Positions 52,628 through 58,985 of a stretch of DNA of 58,985 bases are shown here, piece after piece. The notes beneath the pieces are model-generated. The model had not been told where the DNA came from, made no database searches, and saw only the letters and a program-made list of their open reading frames with translations. Position 1 is the first letter of the stretch. Every line of letters begins with the position of its first letter. The translations under genes were made by a program, and so were the position numbers. This DNA comes from Isosphaeraceae bacterium (GTDB lineage: Bacteria; Planctomycetota; Planctomycetia; Isosphaerales; Isosphaeraceae), in assembly GCA_021324445.1 (NCBI GenBank), contig JAJPJC010000164.1, positions 1-58,985 of the forward strand, read 5' to 3'.

Positions 52628-55159
52628 ATGCGAGGAGCCGCACGGGGACGTGTTGATTCAGGCGTGACGCGATTGCAGACCCGGCGGGTCGCTCTCCCTC
52701 GGATCGTGCTCGCCGTGGTTCTCGTCGTGGGGACGGCCCACGCCCTGGTCGTTGCGGGGGAGGCGTCGCCCCAGGACGTCACCGGCTTACGGGTCATACC
52801 CGAGGCGGTCGTGCTGCGCGGACCTGATGCGGGGCAACAGCTCGCCGTCGATGGGACCTCGACGACCCAGGATCTGCGCGACCTCACATCGACCGCGCTG
52901 TACGAGAGCTCGGACCCCCGGGTGGCGGCCGTCGATGAGCGGGGGTGGGTCACAGCCTGCGGCGAGGGGACGGCGCGGATCCTCGTTCGCTCCGGGCGAC
53001 TCACGGCCTCGGTGCCGGTGACGGTCCGGGAGTTCTCCGTGGCTCGGTCCATCAATTTCGCCAACGAGGTGGTCCCCATCTTTACCAAGCTCGGCTGCAA
53101 CGCCGGGGGTTGCCATGGCAAAGCCAGTGGTCAGAATGGTTTTCGGTTGAGTCTGCTCGGCTTCGAGCCGGCGCTTGATTACGAGACCCTGGTCAAGGAA
53201 GGGCGGGGACGCCGGCTGTTCCCGCCGGCTCCGGATGCCAGCCTCCTGCTGGTCAAGGCCACGGCGCGGGTCCCACACGGCGGCGGCCGACGCCTCGACC
53301 CCGACTCGCTGGAATACCGGTTGATCCGCCGCTGGATCGGCCTCGGGATGCCCCTCGGCAAGCCGACCGACCCCCGGGTCGAACGGATCTCGATCTATCC
53401 GCCGGAACGTGTCCTGTCGCGCGGCGCCGCGCAACAGCTCGTCGTCACGGCGCATTTCACGGACGGGACCCACGAGGATGTCACGCGATGGGCGCAATAC
53501 CTCTCGAATGATCCGGATGTCGCCGCGGTCGAGAACGGCGGACGCGTCGAGGCCCGCCAGGCTGCGGGGCAAGCGGCGATCATGGCACGTTACCAGGGGC
53601 TGGTCGCCGCGTTCCGCGCCACCATCCCGACTGGCCTGGCGCCGGGCGCAGCCACGACGTTCCTCGCCGCCAATCGCATCGATGCCGCCGCGTTCGAGCA
53701 ATGGAAGGCCCTGGGGATCATCCCCTCGGAACCGTGTACCGATGCGGAGTTCATTCGAAGAGCCGCGCTCGACATCACAGGCACCTTGCCCACCCCGGCG
53801 GAAATCCAGGCATTTCTCGCCGAGACTTCCTGGGAGAAACGCGGCCGCTTGATCGACCGCCTCCTGGACCGCCCGGAATACGCGTCGTTCTTCGCCACCA
53901 AATGGGCGGATATCCTCCGCAATAAACGCGAGGGGAAGCCCGACCTCCAGTATGCGACCTTTGCCTTCCACGACTGGATCCGCCGCCGACTCGCCGAGAA
54001 CACGCCCTACGATCGCTTCGTGCGCGGCATCCTGGCGGCCCAGGGGTCCGTCGAGGTCGCGCCCCCGGTCCACTGGTATCGCAAGCTGAAGGAGAGCAGC
54101 GCGTTTGTGGATGACACGGCCCAGGTCTTCCTGGGCATGCGGCTGCAATGTGCCAAGTGCCATCATCATCCGTTCGAGAAGTGGAGCCAGAGCGACTACT
54201 ACGCGTTCGCGGCGTTTTTCGCGCGCGTCGGTCGCAAGCCGGATCTCCTGGGTCAGCGCAATGGCCGGGACGGCGACGTCATCTTCACGGCCCGCTCCGG
54301 CACGGTTACTCATCCCAAGACCGGTGAAGTGATGACACCGCGCGGCCTGGGCGGCGACCCGATCGCGATCGGAGTCGAAGAGGATCCGCGGCAGAAGCTC
54401 GTCGACTGGATGGCCGATCCGCGGAACCCCTATTTCGCCAAGGCCCTTGTCAACCGATACTGGGCGCACTTCTTCGGCCGCGGCCTGGTCGAGCCGATGG
54501 ACGATTTCCGCTCGACCAACCCGCCGTCGAATCCCGCCTTGCTCGCCGCGCTGGCGGAGTCCTTCATCAAGAGCGGTTATGACCTGAAGGGCCTCATCCG
54601 CACGATCACCACGAGCCGCGTCTATGGGCTCTCCAGCGCCCCAAACCCGAGCAACGCCAAGGACCGCCAGAGTTTCGCCCGGCATTATCCGCGACGGATG
54701 AGCGCCGAGGTCTTGCTCGATGCGATCGCCCAGGTCACGGGCGCGCCGACGACGTTCGATGGGCTCCCCGCCGGCACTCGGGCCATCGAGCTGCCGGATG
54801 AGAGCGTCGGCTCCACGTTCCTGGACACCTTCGGCCGGCCCAAGCGCGATACACCCTGCGAATGCGAGCGGGTCAGCGACGCCACCCTGGGCCAGAGCCT
54901 GATGCTGTTGAATTCCGCCGAGATTCAGGTCAAGCTCTCAGCCCCGGGGAGTCGGGCCGAGCGGCTCGCCCAGGACCCGCGCCCCGACGCGCAGAAGGTC
55001 GAGGAGCTCTTCTGGGCGGCCTTCGGCCGCGCCCCGTCCCAGACGGAGACGGCGACCGCCCTGGCACACCTGGCCAAGCACGCCGCCAACAAGCGGGTCG
55101 CCTTCGAGGACATCCTCTGGGCCCTGATCAACGCCAAGGAGTTCCAGTTCATCGATTAA
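52628..55159 (+). CDS. DUF1549/DUF1553 cytochrome-like protein, second copy
   Basis: 843 residues from the ATG at 52628 (GAGCGAG upstream; an in-frame ATG at 52511 is possible). A basic N-terminus and hydrophobic stretch (LPRIVLAVVLVVGTAHALVV) form the export signal. A BIG2-like domain (STALYESSDPRVAAVDERGW) is followed by KLGCNAGGCHGKASGQNGFR with a haem-like CNAGGCH, a second Ig-like domain, DUF1549 (FIRRAALDITGTLPTPAEIQ, LQCAKCHHHPFEKW) and DUF1553 (NPYFAKALVNRYWAHFFGRG). The domain order equals that of the copy at 43891-46392. The DUF1501 gene follows 44 bases downstream. Confidence 0.92.
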   Translation: MRGAARGRVDSGVTRLQTRRVALPRIVLAVVLVVGTAHALVVAGEASPQDVTGLRVIPEAVVLRGPDAGQQLAVDGTSTTQDLRDLTSTALYESSDPRVAAVDERGWVTACGEGTARILVRSGRLTASVPVTVREFSVARSINFANEVVPIFTKLGCNAGGCHGKASGQNGFRLSLLGFEPALDYETLVKEGRGRRLFPPAPDASLLLVKATARVPHGGGRRLDPDSLEYRLIRRWIGLGMPLGKPTDPRVERISIYPPERVLSRGAAQQLVVTAHFTDGTHEDVTRWAQYLSNDPDVAAVENGGRVEARQAAGQAAIMARYQGLVAAFRATIPTGLAPGAATTFLAANRIDAAAFEQWKALGIIPSEPCTDAEFIRRAALDITGTLPTPAEIQAFLAETSWEKRGRLIDRLLDRPEYASFFATKWADILRNKREGKPDLQYATFAFHDWIRRRLAENTPYDRFVRGILAAQGSVEVAPPVHWYRKLKESSAFVDDTAQVFLGMRLQCAKCHHHPFEKWSQSDYYAFAAFFARVGRKPDLLGQRNGRDGDVIFTARSGTVTHPKTGEVMTPRGLGGDPIAIGVEEDPRQKLVDWMADPRNPYFAKALVNRYWAHFFGRGLVEPMDDFRSTNPPSNPALLAALAESFIKSGYDLKGLIRTITTSRVYGLSSAPNPSNAKDRQSFARHYPRRMSAEVLLDAIAQVTGAPTTFDGLPAGTRAIELPDESVGSTFLDTFGRPKRDTPCECERVSDATLGQSLMLLNSAEIQVKLSAPGSRAERLAQDPRPDAQKVEELFWAAFGRAPSQTETATALAHLAKHAANKRVAFEDILWALINAKEFQFID

Positions 55160-55203
55160 CCGAGGATCGAGCTTCCGAGAACGCCGCGAGGAGTCTGCGT
55201 GCC

Positions 55204-56577
55204 ATGCTCGAGCTGATCAGTCCTGCACCACGGAATTGCCAGCGGTTCAACCGGCGAGGGTTCCTCAAGGTCGGTTGCCTGGGCTGGGGCGGCCTCAGCC
55301 TCGCCGACCTGCTCCGGGCCCGGGCCCACGCGGGAGACTCGGGCCGGCCGGCGGCCGAGGATCGCTCCGTCATCCTGATCTGGCTGGATGGCGGTCCGCC
55401 CCAGCATGAGACCTACGACCCGAAGCCGGAGGCGCCGGCCGAGTTTCGCGGTCCCTTGCGCGCGATCCCGACGGCCCTGCCGGGTGTCCGGTTCTCGGAG
55501 CTGCTCCCCGAGCACGCACGGCTGATGGGGAAGCTGTCGATCATCCGCTCGATGTACCACGATAACGCCGATCATTACGCGGCCGCGCATTGGATGTTGA
55601 CCGGGTATCTCGGGTCCAATGCCCTGGACCTGGCGCCGCAATACCCCTCGGCCGGCTCGATCATCGCCAAGCTCAAGGGTGCCCGCCGGGCCGGCATGCC
55701 GGCTTACGTCGGACTGCCATACACCCATTCGGTCGGGATCGTGCCGGGCTACCATGGGGCAGCCTATCTCGGGGTTGGTTACAACCCTTTCGTCGCCGAC
55801 GGCGATCCGAATTCCGAGGGATACGGCGTCCCCAACCTGGCGATACCCGGCGGCGTGAATCCCTCCCGGCTGGACGGTCGCCGTGGCTTGCTCGGCAGTT
55901 TCGATCGTGCGCGGCGCGACGTCGATGCCTCCGGACTGATGGAGGGCCTCGATCGCTTTGATCAGGAGGCGTTTCGCCTGGTCCTGGGCGACGCGGCCCG
56001 CCAGGCGTTCGATCTCCGCAAGGAGGATCCCCGGCTGCGGGACCGGTTCGGCCGTCATCAGTGGGGCCAGAGTGCTCTGCTGGCCCGGCGGCTGGTCGAG
56101 GCGGGCGTCCGGTTCGTGACGCTGACCTTCTCCGGCTGGGACTATCACTCCAGCCTGGAAAGCGGGATGAAGAACGTCCTGCCGATCCTCGACCGGGCCG
56201 TCGCCAGCCTGATCAGCGATCTGGATGACCGGGGGCTGCTCGAGTCGACCATCGTGCTGGTGATGGGCGAGTTCGGCCGGACGCCGCGGATGAACACGAC
56301 CGGCGTGCCGGGCGTGGACCCGGTCCCGGGCCGGGACCACTGGGGCAACGTCATGTCGGTCCTGGCCGCCGGTGGCGGCTTCGCCCGCGGCCGGGTCATC
56401 GGCTCATCCAACGCCAAGGGCGAGGTCCCCAAGGAACGGCCCGTGCGGCCCCAGGACCTGATGGTCACCCTCTACCGGCAACTCGGCATTGATCCCGACA
56501 CGAGCTTTCGCAACCGCTCCGGCCGCCCCATCCCCATCGGCTCGGACGGCCAGGTCGTCCAGGAGCTGATCGGCTGA
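55204..56577 (+). CDS. DUF1501 Tat-exported sulfatase-like protein, second copy
   Basis: 457 residues from the ATG at 55204. The Tat signal is FNRRGFLKVGCLGWGGLSLA. The DUF1501 core has DRSVILIWLDGGPPQHETYD, KLSIIRSMYHDNADHYAAAH, FVTLTFSGWDYHSSLESGM, VMGEFGRTPRMN and GRDHWGNVMSVLAAGGG. The putative metal-binding His/Asp positions are kept. It forms a two-gene operon with the preceding DUF1553 gene; the PPC and WD40-cytochrome members of the other locus are absent here. Confidence 0.92.
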   Translation: MLELISPAPRNCQRFNRRGFLKVGCLGWGGLSLADLLRARAHAGDSGRPAAEDRSVILIWLDGGPPQHETYDPKPEAPAEFRGPLRAIPTALPGVRFSELLPEHARLMGKLSIIRSMYHDNADHYAAAHWMLTGYLGSNALDLAPQYPSAGSIIAKLKGARRAGMPAYVGLPYTHSVGIVPGYHGAAYLGVGYNPFVADGDPNSEGYGVPNLAIPGGVNPSRLDGRRGLLGSFDRARRDVDASGLMEGLDRFDQEAFRLVLGDAARQAFDLRKEDPRLRDRFGRHQWGQSALLARRLVEAGVRFVTLTFSGWDYHSSLESGMKNVLPILDRAVASLISDLDDRGLLESTIVLVMGEFGRTPRMNTTGVPGVDPVPGRDHWGNVMSVLAAGGGFARGRVIGSSNAKGEVPKERPVRPQDLMVTLYRQLGIDPDTSFRNRSGRPIPIGSDGQVVQELIG

Positions 56578-56605
56578 CCGCGCGGGCCATGCGTCCCTCC
56601 CTTGC

Positions 56606-56887
56606 TCAATGGTCCTGGGATACGACTGAGGTCGGGCTGCGCCCAAGGGTCTCGGCACGACTCTCGTTCGCGAGTTCTTGGGCCAACTGAAACGCGATCT
56701 CATGCCAATCCGTTTCCCCAAGCCCGACTAGGATTCTCTCCTTCCCTGTCGGGACATGCACCACCCGGAGGAAGGTTCGGCCTTTGTCCGCTCTTCCGAC
56801 CTCGATACGAAAGTCGTTCGGTATCGTTTTGTCGGGCATGGCGATCTCCCCCGGCGGCAGCGGCTTGCTCCAGGCGGGTTCCTCCAT
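56606..56887 (-). CDS. Small hypothetical protein
   Basis: 93 residues from the ATG at 56887 (a start at MPDKT, 15 residues in, is possible). The core, IPNDFRIEVGRADKGRTFLR and VVHVPTGKERILVGLGETDW followed by HEIAFQLAQELANESRA, looks like a small beta-beta-helix protein without known motifs. It lies in the gap between two plus-strand genes and converges on the DUF1501 gene. Confidence 0.5.
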   Translation of the reverse strand: MEEPAWSKPLPPGEIAMPDKTIPNDFRIEVGRADKGRTFLRVVHVPTGKERILVGLGETDWHEIAFQLAQELANESRAETLGRSPTSVVSQDH

Positions 56888-56947
56888 GAGAATAGCTCCA
56901 CCGGCCAGACTCAACCGAGGAGTCCCTCGCAATCGGGATCATCGACC

Positions 56948-57715
56948 ATGGCTCAGCTCGGCATCGTCACCTACAACATCGCCAAGGATTGGAACCTGCC
57001 CACCATCCTGACCAAGCTCGAAGCCCTCGGCTACGCGGGCGTGGAGCTGCGGACCAGCCATGCCCACAAGGTCGAGGTCAGCCTGACCAAGGCCCAGCGT
57101 GAGGAGGTCCGCAAGCGGTTCGAAGACTCGGCGGTGCAACTGGCGGGGCTCGGCAGCGCCTTCGAGTATCAATCAAGAGAGCCGGCTGAGGTCCGCCGGA
57201 ACATCGAGGGCACCAAGGAGTACGTCCGCCTGGCGCACGACATCGGGGCACCCGGCGTGAAAGTCCGGCCCAACGGGATCCCCAACGGCGCCGACCTCGA
57301 CGCGACACTCCGCCAGATCGGCCAGGCGCTGCACGAGGTCGGGGAGGACGCCTCCAGGTTCGGGATCGAGATCCGGGTCGAGGTTCACGGGCGGGTGACC
57401 TCCCAGCTCGATCACTTCGCCAAGATCCTGCAATATGCCGGCCACCCCAACGTGTATGCCTGCTGGAACTCCAATGCCACCGACGTCAAGAACGGCTCGA
57501 TCCAGGAGACCTTCGCCCTCGTCGCCCCCAAGGTTCACGAGGTCCATCTCCACGACCTCACCGACGAGACCTATCCCTGGCGCGAGCTCTTCGCCCTGTT
57601 GAAGGCCCAGAGCTACGAGGGCTTCACACTCGCGGAGATCCCCGAGAGCTCCGACCCCGACCGCGTACTCCGGTACTTCCGCTCCCTGTGGCTGGCCTAC
57701 CAGCCCAAGGCGTAG
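56948..57715 (+). CDS. Sugar phosphate isomerase/epimerase (AP-endonuclease-2 family TIM barrel)
   Basis: 255 residues from the ATG at 56948. LGIVTYNIAKDWNLPTILTK, ALGYAGVELRTSHAHKVEV, IGAPGVKVRPNGIPN, RFGIEIRVEVHGRVTSQLDH, VYACWNSNATDV and VHEVHLHDLTDETYPWRELF fit the xylose-isomerase-like barrel. Likely metal ligands are Glu in RVEVHG, His in EVHLHD and the late Glu in TLAEIPES. The substrate is undetermined; planctomycetes carry many paralogues. It has no signal peptide and is apparently monocistronic. Confidence 0.87.
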   Translation: MAQLGIVTYNIAKDWNLPTILTKLEALGYAGVELRTSHAHKVEVSLTKAQREEVRKRFEDSAVQLAGLGSAFEYQSREPAEVRRNIEGTKEYVRLAHDIGAPGVKVRPNGIPNGADLDATLRQIGQALHEVGEDASRFGIEIRVEVHGRVTSQLDHFAKILQYAGHPNVYACWNSNATDVKNGSIQETFALVAPKVHEVHLHDLTDETYPWRELFALLKAQSYEGFTLAEIPESSDPDRVLRYFRSLWLAYQPKA

Positions 57716-57763
57716 TCTCGGTCCCCCAAGACAGGATGGGACGCCGATCCACGCGGAAGCCTT

Positions 57764-58597
57764 TCACGGACCGGGAGTGATCCGCTCGAGGCGCTCAGCC
57801 GCCCAGTGGCGAATCTCGGGGTCATCGTGGGTGAAGAGCGAACCGAGGGCCGCTCTCACCACTTCGGGTGGGGCGATGAGCAGCAAGGTCTGGAGTACAT
57901 CGTCGCGCCGCCGACCGTCCGGATCGCGCAGCGCCTTGACGAGCATAGCGACGAAAGGGCGAGGGTCGTTCGCGCGGCGGATAATCAATCGAGCCCGGTC
58001 GTGGTAGTAGGAATCCGAGTCGCCAGATACCGCGACCAGGAGAGCCGCGGCTTTCTGAGCCTCGCCGATTTCGACCAGGGACTCCGCCGCCGCCACGCGG
58101 ACACCGAGATCCTTGTCCTCGAGAGTGCGCGTGAGGGCCGTCACGGCTTCGGTCCGGCTCGCCGTGCCCGACTTGAGAATCAGGCCGATCGTACGGGCGA
58201 CCGAGAAACGCACGAAGCGGTCGTCGTCGTTGAGGAGGGTGATGAGCTTCGGGATCGCCCGTGCGGCGCGGGGCCCGATCTGGGCCAACCCGCCGCCGGC
58301 GTATTCACGCACCCGAGGACTGGGATCGTCGAGCACGCCGATCAGGATGCTGACAGCCTGGTCGACTTCCCAGGAGGGAATCTCGTAGCCGAGCGCCGAA
58401 GCGGCCTCCCGGCGAATGTACACGGGCTGATCGGGCTGCAAGAGGCGGCTCAAGCGGCGAGTGGGGCTCCAGATGTTGAGGCCGGCCCACAAGGCCACCG
58501 CCAGGACCGCGATCAGGATGGCCAGCGTGCGCAGGCGGAGCCGTGGTCTCCACGGTTTGAGTCGCATCGACCGGACCTGATCTTCAAGCCGCCTCAT
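57764..58597 (-). CDS. Membrane-anchored HEAT-repeat protein
   Basis: 277 residues from the ATG at 58597 (GGGAGG seven bases upstream). The start is basic, with a transmembrane helix at about 22-45 (LRTLAILIAVLAVALWAGLN). HEAT repeats fill the rest: VYIRREAASALGYEIPSWEV, DDPSPRVREYAGGGLAQIGP, DDDRFVRFSVARTIGLILKS, DKDLGVRVAAAESLVEIGEA and THDDPEIRHWAAERLERI. Such repeats form a solenoid for protein binding. No partner is identified, and the gene converges on the isomerase gene. Confidence 0.85.
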   Translation of the reverse strand: MRRLEDQVRSMRLKPWRPRLRLRTLAILIAVLAVALWAGLNIWSPTRRLSRLLQPDQPVYIRREAASALGYEIPSWEVDQAVSILIGVLDDPSPRVREYAGGGLAQIGPRAARAIPKLITLLNDDDRFVRFSVARTIGLILKSGTASRTEAVTALTRTLEDKDLGVRVAAAESLVEIGEAQKAAALLVAVSGDSDSYYHDRARLIIRRANDPRPFVAMLVKALRDPDGRRRDDVLQTLLLIAPPEVVRAALGSLFTHDDPEIRHWAAERLERITPGP

Positions 58598-58779
58598 CGA
58601 TCGCCTCCCTCGCCGAGTCGTCAGGCCCTGCGATCGGCGAGCCACGCGATCGCTGGTGGACTCAGTCTATTACAACCGTAAAAGGCCAGATGATCAAGAG
58701 GCCCTGGGAGCGCTCATCCCGGCGATCTGCCCGACCGATTTGGATCAGGTCCGATTCGGATCGACAGCGCGGGGTGTCG
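58598..58779. other. Intergenic region
   Basis: Spacer upstream of the HEAT gene; it includes that gene's ribosome-binding site and no other recognised element. Confidence 0.4.
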
Positions 58780-58890
58780 ATTGAGAGTCTGTTCCTGAAG
58801 CCCCCGCAGGGGGCGGACGAGCGTAGCCAGGGGCGTCAGCCCCTGGGGAACTGACTCAGAGAGCGAGAGCCCAGGAGACTCAGAGTCTGT
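58780..58890. repeat. Compound hairpin repeat with flanking direct repeat
   Basis: GAGTCTGTTCC occurs at about 58786 and again at about 58883. Between the copies lie two hairpins, CCCCCGCAGGGGG and CCAGGGGCGTCAGCCCCTGG. This looks like an interspersed palindromic repeat. Confidence 0.7.
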
Positions 58891-58913
58891 TCCACAAGCC
58901 TGGTCGAACCGTT

Positions 58914-58985
58914 GTAGGGTGGGTGAAACCCACCACCGGAAGGCCTTGGCGGGCTTGAAGATCGGTGGGTTTCACCCACCTACCC
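58914..58985. repeat. Palindromic element at the right edge
   Basis: The arm GGTGGGTGAAACCCACC is at 58918-58934, with its inverted copy at about 58964-58980. Each arm is itself palindromic, like the element at 48904-48962. The element is cut by the window edge. Confidence 0.8.

Overview
The window looks like chromosomal DNA of a planctomycete, probably close to Isosphaeraceae. The reasons are a GC-rich background and families typical of that phylum: two sets of DUF1549/DUF1553 cytochrome-like genes paired with DUF1501 genes, a PEP-CTERM/HAF-repeat protein, a Hanks-type kinase fused to WD40 repeats, DUF1080, DUF4058, Uma2 and AtuA proteins, and FHA/PQQ-propeller proteins. This placement rests on gene content only.

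Layout. (1) 1-5.8 kb: a truncated sigma-factor tail, an anti-sigma-like LolA-fold protein, a PEP-CTERM protein and a kinase-WD40 receptor. (2) 5.9-10.8 kb, all minus strand: a SNF2/RapA-type helicase, a coiled-coil zinc-ribbon partner, ParDE, a small unknown gene and HicBA, whose hicA carries a frameshift. (3) 10.9-13 kb: small hypothetical genes and an orphan antitoxin-like gene. (4) 13.1-23.6 kb: a five-gene minus-strand operon encoding an alpha/alpha-toroid plus HEAT protein, a membrane-anchored protein, an FHA-PQQ propeller protein, a family-5 solute-binding-like protein and an exported unknown. (5) 23.9-27.5 kb: the trio circularly permuted ATP-grasp, alpha-E and transglutaminase; the first gene has an apparent frameshift near its start. 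(6) 27.5-37.3 kb: a Uma2 nuclease with a coding minisatellite, a DUF1080 protein, then a plus-strand catabolic run (neuraminate-lyase-like, unknown exported protein, AtuA, AtuA-C/enoyl-CoA hydratase fusion, acyl-CoA ligase). (7) 37.5-41.1 kb: a membrane-anchored serine protease and a frameshifted DUF4058 gene. (8) 41.2-50.3 kb: the first DUF1501/PPC/DUF1553/WD40-cytochrome operon, with palindromic or tandem repeats at every gene junction. (9) 50.3-52.5 kb: a base-composition anomaly, a broken tyrosine integrase and a split tRNA gene. (10) 52.6-58.6 kb: a second DUF1553/DUF1501 pair, a sugar isomerase-like gene and a HEAT protein, ending in palindromic repeats.

The most striking object is at 51854-52262 on the minus strand: a tRNA-Lys(UUU) gene whose anticodon loop is interrupted after the wobble base by a 336-nt sequence with group I (IC3-like) intron core motifs. 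It sits next to integrase debris. The next most interesting is the helicase/zinc-ribbon pair with two tandem toxin-antitoxin modules.

Several genes (hicA, ATP-grasp, DUF4058, integrase) look frameshifted. That may be real decay or sequencing error, and the sequence alone cannot decide between them.
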